Shown here one piece after another: positions 19,443-27,529 of a stretch of 64,000 nt of DNA (its first letter is position 1; each line of letters opens with the position of its first letter). This stretch comes from an uncultured Halobacteriovorax sp. (GTDB taxonomy: Bacteria > Bdellovibrionota > Bacteriovoracia > Bacteriovoracales > Bacteriovoracaceae). The position numbers were made by a program, and so were the translations under genes. Under the pieces are notes generated by a model. It worked only from the letters and a program-made list of their open reading frames with translations. It did not search any database and was not told the origin of the DNA. The stretch lies in NCBI GenBank assembly GCA_913061265.1, contig CAJXVS010000001.1:62001-126000 (forward strand), read 5' to 3'.

Positions 19443-21122
19443 ATGAGCGACAATGATGATGATATAACAAAACCGGACATGACTCGAATCGAGGACTTGT
19501 CCGAGTTTCTACACCCAGAAGATCCGGAGGCTGACGCTCAGTTAGGCCTCCCTTCAACCCCAGACCAAGAAGATGAAGAAGAAGATGCTGAATCATTTGA
19601 GACTATGTCTCTTGATGATCTAGAAGAAGATGAATCCCCTCCTGCTTTTTCAGATGATGATTCTGAAGTTGAGCCAACTAGTTTTGGGGAAGATGATAAT
19701 GACTCTGGTGATGAGTTTTCATCAGATTCAACTCAGCCTGACTTTGAAGCCCCTAGTTTCAGTGAAGAAACAGATGAAGAAGAAACTACTTTTGGACAAG
19801 ATGAAGAGACCACCTTTGGCTTAGAAGAAGATGACGAATCTCAAAGTACTTCCTTTGGTGAGGATGAAACTTTTGAGAGCGCCTCTTTTGAAGAAAATGA
19901 AGACGATACTGATAATGAAGATTTCTCTTTAGAAGAAATGGATACTTTAGATGAAGAAGCAAAGCTTCAAGAAGAAGTTGATAATGAAATTCAAGAGGCC
20001 CTTGAGGAAGATGAAGACGAAAGTCAAGATAGCTTTCAAATGACAGAAGAGGAAGACCCCGTTGAAGAGCAAGAAGATCTAGAAGTTGATAGCGAAGAAG
20101 ATGATAACGAATTTGAACCTGAAACCGCTCAATTTGAATCCACTGATGAAGACTCTAGTGATTCCTTTGAGGCAATAGAAGAATCTACTACTCCTATGGT
20201 TCAGCAAATAAATGAGCCAATTGAAGATAGCTTCTCACAGACCCATCAACAAGAAGCCACCCCAAAGGCACAGCAACGAGAAACCTTTAAAGATTTAAAT
20301 GAATTTGGAAATGCCATCTCATATGGCCAAGTAGCAGCTGGCGGGAATCCTCCCTTTAGCATAGTTCTCAGAAAAATAAGATACCTAGAAGATAGTGAGA
20401 GAATAATAGAGATTCTAAGAGAGCATGGACTTTGTGATGAATCAAACGAAGCTGATTTTCAGCAAGGTCTCAATAATGGCTCTATGCTTATCAGTCAGCT
20501 CAACGAATATTCAGCGATCTATCTTGCTCATAAATTTAGAAGGTTTGATCTTGAGATCTTAGTTGGTCTTTCAGATGAGGTTCACCCTTCTAAGAACTAT
20601 GATATGGATTATAAAGGTCTTGTAAGAAAAGAGAATCTTACCCAAAACAAGAATGAAACATTCTCTCTTGAAGAGCAGGTCATCCAAGTTGAGGCCATCT
20701 TACTAGCAACAACTCCGACATTAGAGAACTATAGAATCGATCGTTACTTAGGACTTGTTAGCGCCCATATCATGATCGAAGAAGAAGAGTTTCAAAGACT
20801 TCAAGAAACTGATCTGAAGAATAAGAATGCTGAAGAAGTAGACCCTGATGAGTTACTAAGGGAATTAGATCAAGATCAATTTGAATCAAAGACTTCTTCA
20901 ATAGAAATTGGTCTTGAAGAAATCTATCAAAACCTAGCTGAGTCTCTAAAAGCAAAGGCCTTTAAGATGAAGGGCAATGCTGTTGTGGGAATTAATTATC
21001 AAATTACTCCTCTTATTAATCAAAAACCATCTGACCAAAGTCCGAGTATCAACTATAAGATAAGTTGCACTGGTAATACTGTTTGGGTTGGTGGAAAAGA
21101 GGCCCCTAGAAGTGAAGCTTAA
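19443..21122 (+). CDS. acidic repeat protein with YbjQ-like C-terminal domain
   Basis: A 559-residue protein I cannot name. Residues 1 to about 285 are strongly acidic and low-complexity, with about six copies of a short motif around (T/S)xF(G/S)xx(D/E), such as PTSFGEDD, APSFSEET, ETTFGQDE, TTFGLEED, STSFGEDE and SASFEENE. Residues about 290-400 form a globular region (FSIVLRKIRYL, IIEILREHGL). The last 75 residues (LKAKAFKMKGNAVVGINYQI ... YKISCTGNTVWV) look like the YbjQ/DUF74 fold. No signal peptide, so probably cytoplasmic. AGGGG lies before the ATG; the next gene starts inside its 3' end. Confidence 0.75.
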   Translation: MSDNDDDITKPDMTRIEDLSEFLHPEDPEADAQLGLPSTPDQEDEEEDAESFETMSLDDLEEDESPPAFSDDDSEVEPTSFGEDDNDSGDEFSSDSTQPDFEAPSFSEETDEEETTFGQDEETTFGLEEDDESQSTSFGEDETFESASFEENEDDTDNEDFSLEEMDTLDEEAKLQEEVDNEIQEALEEDEDESQDSFQMTEEEDPVEEQEDLEVDSEEDDNEFEPETAQFESTDEDSSDSFEAIEESTTPMVQQINEPIEDSFSQTHQQEATPKAQQRETFKDLNEFGNAISYGQVAAGGNPPFSIVLRKIRYLEDSERIIEILREHGLCDESNEADFQQGLNNGSMLISQLNEYSAIYLAHKFRRFDLEILVGLSDEVHPSKNYDMDYKGLVRKENLTQNKNETFSLEEQVIQVEAILLATTPTLENYRIDRYLGLVSAHIMIEEEEFQRLQETDLKNKNAEEVDPDELLRELDQDQFESKTSSIEIGLEEIYQNLAESLKAKAFKMKGNAVVGINYQITPLINQKPSDQSPSINYKISCTGNTVWVGGKEAPRSEA

Positions 21123-22536
21123 TTCACCCCTCCTAGAAGCAGAGAATCATTACCCTGTCTTAATCGTTGGTGGAGGAATTGTTGGAGCTGGTATCTTTAG
21201 AGACCTCTCCTTGCATGGCGTCCCTTCTCTCCTCGTTGAGAAAAAAGACTTCTCCTCTCAAACTTCTCAAAGCTCAAGCAAGATGCTTCACGGCGGAATT
21301 CGTTATTTAGAGAACTTAGATTTCGCCCTAGTCTTTGAGGCCCTCCATGAAAAAAACTTATGGTTAAAGCTAGCTCCCCACCTATGTTATGAGCAGCCTT
21401 TTTATATGCCTGTTTATAAAGATGCCCTTCGTCCTTTATGGATGGTTAAGTGTGGACTTTTTCTTTATGACTTTCTAAGTAGTTTTCAAAACTCTCCTCA
21501 CCAAACCAATAATACGGCGAAAACATTAAAAGATATAAAGCACCTTAGAGAGACAGGCCTTACGGGCTCTGGAGTTTATTACGACGCCATCGTAGACGAT
21601 GCGAAACTCACACTCGAAGTTATCTACGATGGTCTTACACACAAAGCCTCTCAGGCCCTCAATCATGTGGCGCTTGAGTCGGTCGAGATAGAAGGAAAGC
21701 TTTATAAGTGCCATCTCAAAGATGGTCTCACCGGTGATATGAGAATGATCACCACCGATAATCTAGTCTTTGCCACAGGTCCTTTTACAGATCAATTAAT
21801 GAATAAATTAGATATTGTTAAATGGGCCCCAAAGCTTCTCCCCTCAAAGGGAAGTCATCTATGGCTTTCAAAAGAGGCACTTCCCATAAAGCATCCTGTT
21901 GTTCTTACACCAAAAGATGGAAGAGTGATCTTTGTTATTCCAAGAAATGGTAGAGTCTTAGTTGGAACTACAGAAGTTCAACCTGAAGAGAACTTTTTTG
22001 ATATCGACTCTTCTCCTTTAGAGACGGACTATTTGATTCATAATATTAATGAATACTTTCCTAGTGCTCAGGTTAAAAAGGAAGATATCCTCTCTACTTT
22101 TGCTGGCATTAGACCTTTAGTAAAAGCTGACAGTGGAGATAAAGGTAAGACGGCAAGAGAGCATAAGCTTTTTCAGCCAAGGTCTAACCTCTATTTAATG
22201 CTTGGTGGAAAATATACTACCTTTAGAACCATGGCCTCTGATGTAGCTAGAGAGATTTGTTCTAAGGCGCGCATTCCCTATAGTTCAAATAAGACTAAGC
22301 AGCCCTTAAAGAGACCTTCAGCGGTTCTCCCATTTGATCCTACTACGTTTACAATCGAGAATGTACAAAAGGCCATGGAGAACGAGCTTGTTCGGACCTT
22401 TGAAGACTTACTTATTAGGAGGCTTGGGATTCCAAGCCTAGATCATTGGGATCATGAATTATCTTTTGAGGAATTCTTTAAAGAAATAGAGCCAGAACTT
22501 ACTAATCATTTTGGGATCAACCCACTTTTAAAATAA
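21112..22536 (+). CDS. GlpD-like FAD-dependent glycerol-3-phosphate dehydrogenase
   Basis: Probable oxidation of glycerol-3-phosphate to dihydroxyacetone phosphate, passing electrons to quinone at the membrane surface. 474 residues with the N-terminal FAD Rossmann motif VGGGIVGAGIFRDLS, and the family block SSSKMLHGGIRYLE. Further segments RVLVGTTEV, FAGIRPLV and LMLGGKYTTFRTMA also fit GlpD/GlpA. I chose the GTG at 21112 because AAGAGG sits 9 bp upstream; it overlaps the previous gene by 11 bp and suggests coupling. It is a little shorter than E. coli GlpD and has a short C-terminal domain. The substrate is inferred from the family. Confidence 0.85.
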   Translation: MKLNSPLLEAENHYPVLIVGGGIVGAGIFRDLSLHGVPSLLVEKKDFSSQTSQSSSKMLHGGIRYLENLDFALVFEALHEKNLWLKLAPHLCYEQPFYMPVYKDALRPLWMVKCGLFLYDFLSSFQNSPHQTNNTAKTLKDIKHLRETGLTGSGVYYDAIVDDAKLTLEVIYDGLTHKASQALNHVALESVEIEGKLYKCHLKDGLTGDMRMITTDNLVFATGPFTDQLMNKLDIVKWAPKLLPSKGSHLWLSKEALPIKHPVVLTPKDGRVIFVIPRNGRVLVGTTEVQPEENFFDIDSSPLETDYLIHNINEYFPSAQVKKEDILSTFAGIRPLVKADSGDKGKTAREHKLFQPRSNLYLMLGGKYTTFRTMASDVAREICSKARIPYSSNKTKQPLKRPSAVLPFDPTTFTIENVQKAMENELVRTFEDLLIRRLGIPSLDHWDHELSFEEFFKEIEPELTNHFGINPLLK

Positions 22537-23679
22537 GTAACTCATTCCAACTATTAATCTTGGTCCGGACTTTGTCGTTACGGATTCACTATCAGTATCT
22601 GTAACCGCGCTTTTAATCCCTTGGCTGTAAAAATCAAGCATTCCTCGAACGCCGAAGCCCGAAGCTGTGTAATACTTAGCTCCAATACCTAGACTAAAGA
22701 AAGTTCCACTACCTTTAGTTGTAGTATCTCCTGCAGTCGTTGAACTATTGATAAGTCCCAAGCTTCCGCTAATGAAACCAATAGGCTTTTGAAAAGAAAG
22801 GATATCATTAAAGAAATGCCAATTTGTTCCAAGTCCAATATTAGATTGTGAGGTTTTAACTTCTGTTGTCGTCGTATCAGAAGTTGTGGTTGTTGAACTA
22901 TAGTCAAAGGATCCGTAAAATGACAATTTTCTCAACCAATCTCTCCTATGGGGAAAGTACTTCTCTAAGGCCATGCCTATTCCCATTGTAGACTCTTTAC
23001 CCGTTGTAAGTTCTGATCCTTCTACCCCATCATCAACACTAGTGCTTAAAGAGTGCCATTGAAAACGACCAACCATCTCCCAAGACTTGTTAGAGAAAAC
23101 ACCTCTACCTGTAGCGTATGAAGATTCTTTAGAATCTAGGTTTCTTACGTAGGCGCTTCGAGAACCACCAGTATTTCTCATTGGTCGATTAACAGTCTCA
23201 TCTAGAACAGGTCCTTCTTTTAAAGACCCAAGCTCTTCTTCATCACTCATAGATGTGCTAGAACCACGAGACCTTCTTGTATCCCCTCTTGAGATAGAAA
23301 TAGTATCTGCACCGGACGGAATTGGTTCTAGGACTAAACTCTTAGAAGAATCGTCTGTAAGCTTTAACGGGCTTGAGATCTTTATATTTACGACTCTATC
23401 AACTGTGACGGCGTCTACATTTATAATTCTATAAATAGACCAGATACTTCTTGTAGGCGAAGCCTTTGAAACAACTCCTCTAGCAATCACTCCCGTTGTT
23501 AAAAAGAACTTTGCATGGTCACCAACAACCAGACCATCTTCAAGACCTCTATTTAAGAGGACTGTTTTTTTTGTAGAGGAAACACTTAAGATCCTCGTTG
23601 TTAATTTTTCATCGAGTTCAAGAGAGCTTGCAGCTCCAGAAAATAACAACATGAGTATGACTAGCCATTTACTATTCAT
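22528..23679 (-). CDS. predicted outer-membrane protein, paralogue of next gene
   Basis: A 383-residue exported protein of unknown function. Signal peptide (1-18, ending AAS/S), a small beta-rich N-terminal domain (about 25-105) including ILSVSSTKKTVLLNRG and GLVVGDHAKFFL, a Ser/Arg-rich linker with SISRGDTRRSRGSS, and a C-terminal half of alternating strands ending GMSYLF, typical of outer-membrane barrels. The N-terminal domain aligns by eye with that of the upstream gene, ten bases away on the same strand, so the two are a tandem paralogous pair and probably one operon. Its 3' end overlaps the convergent GlpD-like gene by 9 bp. Confidence 0.72.
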   Translation of the reverse strand: MNSKWLVILMLLFSGAASSLELDEKLTTRILSVSSTKKTVLLNRGLEDGLVVGDHAKFFLTTGVIARGVVSKASPTRSIWSIYRIINVDAVTVDRVVNIKISSPLKLTDDSSKSLVLEPIPSGADTISISRGDTRRSRGSSTSMSDEEELGSLKEGPVLDETVNRPMRNTGGSRSAYVRNLDSKESSYATGRGVFSNKSWEMVGRFQWHSLSTSVDDGVEGSELTTGKESTMGIGMALEKYFPHRRDWLRKLSFYGSFDYSSTTTTSDTTTTEVKTSQSNIGLGTNWHFFNDILSFQKPIGFISGSLGLINSSTTAGDTTTKGSGTFFSLGIGAKYYTASGFGVRGMLDFYSQGIKSAVTDTDSESVTTKSGPRLIVGMSYLF

Positions 23680-23689
23680 CTTTCCATCC

Positions 23690-25225
23690 TTAAAAATACG
23701 CGCTTAGCCCAACGGCCACTTTAAAGCGGTTTAAAGTTTCAGACCCATTGATCGAATCTAATGAGTTAACTGAATCCAATATAGAATACTTAGTAGGCTC
23801 ATAGCTAAAATGTAGCCCGAGCCCAAAACCTAGTTTTAGAATTTCGTCTTCTGTGTCTCCCGCCTTAAAACGGTACTTAAATCCCCACTGATAAATAGGA
23901 AGAGAAAGGATTGAAACTTTATATTCTTGAAAAAGCTCGGAAGAGAGAAGAGTTCCATTTCCTCTTGCTATTCCGACTCCTACATAGCCTACAACTTTCT
24001 TAATTGAAATTGGCTCATTCCAGAAATAATAATTTAAAAAACCTCGAAAGTTTCCAAATTTAACTCTAGCGTTAGTTTCGCTATTTACTGCGTAGTAAGT
24101 ATTCCCTTGTTCAAGGCCTACTTCAAAACTAAAGCTCTCTAAGAAATCAACAGTTCCCTTTAAGGGTGTTTCGTAGGTGATATTTAAGGCATAACCTATA
24201 CCTGTATTATTAGGATCATTTTCTGTCGTTACATTATCGACATCATTGGTAATCTTAATATTGAGCTCATGACCAACTTTTTCTGTTAGCGCTCTTGTTT
24301 GGCGTGCTCTTTCTTCAGCTATTCCTGATCTAATAAAGAATCTTCTTAGCTGCTTATCTTCCATGTCAGCTGACCAGGTTTGGCCATCTCTATCAATCTT
24401 AGCTAATGCTCGTCTACTAACACGACTCTCTTTTTTATTATTTCCCATAACATTATCAAAGACTGATTTTTGAGTGGACCTTTCACCTGCTGAATCTTTA
24501 TAAAGTGAGGCAAGCCCATTTGGCTCATCATTAATCTTACTGACAGCTCCATCAGTTGTTGATTTTGCAATCTCTTTATCAAGAGCAGACCTAATGGCAT
24601 CAGGTTTTACTCCTTTTTCAGACTGGTCGATAAAAAGAGTTTCAATTTCATCTAAATAATTGTCAGAGAACTCAGGATTCCCTCTTCCTTTCCAATTTAA
24701 ATATTTTGTTTGCTCAACATCATAGTCCACAGTAGGTTTAGTCTCATTCAAAGAAAGAGAGCTTTTATAATCCCCTTCTTTGAATACCATCTCAGAGGGA
24801 AGCCCTCTTCTTCTATCATCTACATATTCGCTTAAGCTCTTGGCCCTTGGGAGAAGAACTTTTTTCTCACGGATTTTGTAAGCTCGTCTTCCTTCAAGAA
24901 CGACAGTATCTCTTGAAAAGAGAATCTGTTTTCCTTTTTTTAGAAATTGAAAGTTTTCAATGTTTTTAAAGAACCAAAAAGATCGCTCGCTATGAGTCTT
25001 GATGACTTCAGCGTTGCCAACAAAATATAGTTTTGGTTTTGCAGGTGTGCCTGCTTGAAAATAGAATTGACCTGACTGGCCTTCACTCACGCCTTCAAGG
25101 GAGCCACGGTCAACAACGATACTAGAACCCGAACTAGAGACTTCTAATATTTTGATCCCTTGCATAGCAAAGGCCTGCCCTGTGAGTAAAAAGACTATAG
25201 AGAGTAAGTATTTTCTAGTAATCAT
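23690..25225 (-). CDS. predicted outer-membrane protein, paralogue of next gene
   Basis: A 511-residue exported protein of unknown function. Signal peptide (1-20, ending AFA/M), a small N-terminal domain with ILEVSSSGSSIVVDRG and EGVSEGQSGQFYF, a long charged linker (about 110-310) probably disordered, and a barrel-like C-terminal region (about 320-511) ending GLSAYF. The N-terminal domain matches that of the following gene: shared hydrophobic pattern, the (D/N)RG turn, and an aromatic SFWFF/SIWSI segment. The linker differs completely in length and content, so the pair has diverged around a conserved front domain and barrel. First gene of the pair; SD-like GGAAGG precedes the ATG. Confidence 0.72.
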   Translation of the reverse strand: MITRKYLLSIVFLLTGQAFAMQGIKILEVSSSGSSIVVDRGSLEGVSEGQSGQFYFQAGTPAKPKLYFVGNAEVIKTHSERSFWFFKNIENFQFLKKGKQILFSRDTVVLEGRRAYKIREKKVLLPRAKSLSEYVDDRRRGLPSEMVFKEGDYKSSLSLNETKPTVDYDVEQTKYLNWKGRGNPEFSDNYLDEIETLFIDQSEKGVKPDAIRSALDKEIAKSTTDGAVSKINDEPNGLASLYKDSAGERSTQKSVFDNVMGNNKKESRVSRRALAKIDRDGQTWSADMEDKQLRRFFIRSGIAEERARQTRALTEKVGHELNIKITNDVDNVTTENDPNNTGIGYALNITYETPLKGTVDFLESFSFEVGLEQGNTYYAVNSETNARVKFGNFRGFLNYYFWNEPISIKKVVGYVGVGIARGNGTLLSSELFQEYKVSILSLPIYQWGFKYRFKAGDTEDEILKLGFGLGLHFSYEPTKYSILDSVNSLDSINGSETLNRFKVAVGLSAYF

Positions 25226-25326
25226 CCTTCCCTGGATTCAATTATTTAGTAATATCAGCTCATTAGAATTTTAACACAGATAGGCGGAGGGTGCATAAAA
25301 TAGTTAAAAGTTGCCATGCATCAATA

Positions 25327-25355
25327 TTGAAATCTTGACCCAATCAGTCTATATA
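25327..25355 (+). promoter_or_regulatory. putative promoter of the small protein-trxB unit
   Basis: TTGAAA, 17-nt spacer, TATATA, within an AT-rich run TATATATAAC. The GTG start codon lies about 34 nt downstream. A TTGACC inside the spacer is an alternative -35 but would place the -10 box too near. Confidence 0.45.
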
Positions 25356-25389
25356 TAACTATCTTAAATTACATAAAAGGAAGTGCCCT

Positions 25390-25581
25390 GTGGCCCGAAA
25401 GAAATTCAAAAAGATCTACCGCTATTCATGCACCTTAACTGGTGAAGAGTTTAAAGTAACAACTGAGTGTAAAAACACTGATGACCTTATGTCCGTGAAG
25501 GCCTACTACGAATTAAATCCGGATAAGGATGACCGTCCAGAACATATAAAAGTTCAGCTAGAACAAGAACAGCAGCAGTAA
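25390..25581 (+). CDS. small basic protein of unknown function upstream of trxB
   Basis: A 63-residue protein beginning MARKKFKKIYRYSCTLTGEEF and ending in a Gln/Glu-rich tail. The start is GTG, with AAGGAA at good spacing. Two Cys residues (SC, EC) are present but not in a CxxC pair, so I do not call a zinc ribbon or ribosomal protein L33, although the size and basic start resemble one. The middle ECKNTDDLMSVKAYYELNPDKDDRP looks like a small helix-rich module. It precedes trxB by 12 bp and is likely co-transcribed with it. Role unknown. Confidence 0.7.
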   Translation: MARKKFKKIYRYSCTLTGEEFKVTTECKNTDDLMSVKAYYELNPDKDDRPEHIKVQLEQEQQQ

Positions 25582-25593
25582 AAAGGAAAATTC

Positions 25594-26526
25594 ATGGAAT
25601 CAAGAAAAGTAATCATCGTAGGATCTGGTCCTGCTGGATATACAGCGGCCCTCTATGCCTCAAGAGCTGACTTAAAACCTCTTGTTATCTTAGGTTCAGA
25701 ACCAGGCGGACAACTAACAACAACAACAGAAGTAGAAAACTTTCCAGGATTCCCAGAAGGAATTCAAGGCCCTGAGCTAATGGAAAATATGAAGAAACAA
25801 ACTGAAAGGTTTGGAACAGAATACCTTAGTGCCATGGTAACTTCTGTTGATCTATCTAAAAGACCCTTCAAAGTTGAAACAGATAATGGGGATAAGTTCG
25901 AAGCTGAAACTTTGATCATCTCCACAGGTGCATCGGCTAAGTACTTAGGTCTTGAAAACGAAAAAGAACTTATTGGTAAAGGCGTCAGTGCCTGCGCAAC
26001 ATGTGATGGATTCTTTTATAGAAATAAGATTGTCTATGTTGTTGGTGGTGGAGACACGGCCATGGAAGAAGCAACCTTTCTTACAAAGTTTGCAAGCAAG
26101 GTAACTATTGTTCATAGAAGAGATACACTTAGAGCTAGTAAGACTATGCAACAAAGGGCCATCGATAATCCAAAGATTGATTTTCTTTGGGATAGCGCTG
26201 TTTCAGAAATTCTTTTTGATGACACTGGAGTTACTGGTCTTAAGATTAAGAACTTAAAAACTGAAGAAGAAAACCAAGTTGATACTCACGGTCTCTTTAT
26301 GGGGATTGGACATTCACCAAATACTGGTTTTCTTAACGGACAAATTGATCTTGATGATCATGGCTTTATTGTTCCCACAAACTCGCCACACCCTGATACT
26401 AATATTCCTGGTGTCTTCGCTTGCGGCGATGTTCAGGACTCATATTATAGACAAGCTATCTCAGCTGCAGGATCTGGTTGTATGGCCGCTATTCGTGCTG
26501 AAAAATTCATCGAAGACCAAGCTTAA
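25594..26526 (+). CDS. trxB: thioredoxin reductase
   Basis: NADPH-dependent flavoenzyme that keeps thioredoxin reduced. 310 residues with the FAD-binding GSGPAGYTAALYASRA at the N-terminus, the redox-active CATC (about 135, SACATCDGFF), the NADPH-binding GGGDTAMEEA and the C-terminal FAD motif GVFACGDVQDSYYRQAISAAGSGCMAA split by the usual lengths. Every catalytic element of the low-molecular-weight class is present. AAGGA precedes the ATG. The gene ends before a strong hairpin terminator. Supplies reducing power for ribonucleotide reduction and repair of oxidised proteins. Confidence 0.97.
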   Translation: MESRKVIIVGSGPAGYTAALYASRADLKPLVILGSEPGGQLTTTTEVENFPGFPEGIQGPELMENMKKQTERFGTEYLSAMVTSVDLSKRPFKVETDNGDKFEAETLIISTGASAKYLGLENEKELIGKGVSACATCDGFFYRNKIVYVVGGGDTAMEEATFLTKFASKVTIVHRRDTLRASKTMQQRAIDNPKIDFLWDSAVSEILFDDTGVTGLKIKNLKTEEENQVDTHGLFMGIGHSPNTGFLNGQIDLDDHGFIVPTNSPHPDTNIPGVFACGDVQDSYYRQAISAAGSGCMAAIRAEKFIEDQA

Positions 26527-26561
26527 ACCCAACCACAAAACTCAACTGACTTAAAAAGTAT

Positions 26562-26606
26562 GAGAATCGGAAGTGACTGAAATCACCCGATTCTCTCTCT
26601 TTTTTG
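26562..26606 (+). terminator. Rho-independent terminator after trxB
   Basis: Stem of GAGAATCGG (26562-26570) with CCGATTCTC (26587-26595), extended inside by GTGA/TCAC across a 2-nt bulge, then a T-rich tract TCTCTTTTTT. Lies 35 bp after the trxB stop. Confidence 0.85.
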
Positions 26607-26710
26607 GTCCTATGCTTCATTTATTTTTGACGATGTACGCGTGTCTTGGAAAAATTATAAAAGAGGATCTTACGGAGTGAGATTCATTTGGGAAAACCAA
26701 GGAAGGTGCT

Positions 26711-27529
26711 ATGACCCCACTATTTCAAATGGAGACATTGAAAGTATTTTTGCAAACGGATGTGCGAAATCTTTATGTCCAATTTCAAGATAAAACCATT
26801 AAAAAACAAACACTTCTAGACCTTAGGGACATTATCGATTGGCTTCACGCTCATATTGAAGTGGATTCAGTCCTTCTAGGAACTGTTCATTCAGAGTTTG
26901 GGAGTGGGTGGAATCAAGAAGAATGGAAAACCCTTACCTCCACTGAAACTGAATTCTACATAGAAGAACTAAGACAGCTCTCGTTTGCCTTTATCCAGGT
27001 CCCTCAAACTGTAGTGGCCGATTTAAAAAGAGGCGCTAGTGGCGCTAGTCTTGAACTAGTTCTTGGAGCAGATCTTCGTATCATGGAAGAAGGTGGAAGA
27101 CTCGTCTTTGACCATCTTCAACAAGGAATGGCACCGGCCTCCGGTGGTTGTGGTCTCCTAAGTGCTCTAATGGGTCAGGCCCTAGCTAAGAACTGGGTTC
27201 AAACCTCCCTTCCGATACCAAGTCATTCATTAATTTCTTCAGGCTTTGTGCAGGAAGTTTATAATTTTCAAGACGGTTATACAGATACTCTTTTAGACGC
27301 TATCTCACATCAGTCTCCTGTTGCTAGAATTCAAACGAAGAAAACTTTTGGTGAATTCTTAATGGATGATATTAGAAAGACTCAAGCTGTTGAATCAAAG
27401 ATAGCTATGGGAGCCTATATCACTGGCGATTTCTTAAAATACCTTCGAGAAAAATCTCACAGTGTGTTTACTTCTGCTAGAGAATGGGGACAATCTATTC
27501 GCGGTGAAAGAAAAGATACTGCTGTTTAA
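26711..27529 (+). CDS. crotonase-fold (enoyl-CoA hydratase/isomerase-like) protein
   Basis: A 272-residue cytoplasmic protein with the crotonase fold. The oxyanion-hole region is recognisable (KRGASGASLELVLGADLRI, then FDHLQQGMAPASGG). The first catalytic Glu position of hydratases appears retained in LEL, but the second Glu (in FGQPE of hydratases) seems replaced by Gln or Leu. A different reaction, or a non-catalytic role, is therefore possible. AGGAAGG precedes the ATG. Its stop codon shares TTAA with the stop of the convergent HAD lipoprotein gene. Substrate unknown. Confidence 0.7.
   Translation: MTPLFQMETLKVFLQTDVRNLYVQFQDKTIKKQTLLDLRDIIDWLHAHIEVDSVLLGTVHSEFGSGWNQEEWKTLTSTETEFYIEELRQLSFAFIQVPQTVVADLKRGASGASLELVLGADLRIMEEGGRLVFDHLQQGMAPASGGCGLLSALMGQALAKNWVQTSLPIPSHSLISSGFVQEVYNFQDGYTDTLLDAISHQSPVARIQTKKTFGEFLMDDIRKTQAVESKIAMGAYITGDFLKYLREKSHSVFTSAREWGQSIRGERKDTAV

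Noticed and set aside
26279-26554. A 91-codon frame overlapping the end of trxB in another frame
   Set aside because: It lies inside the trxB coding sequence in a shifted frame and has a hydrophobic low-information composition; trxB is certain.
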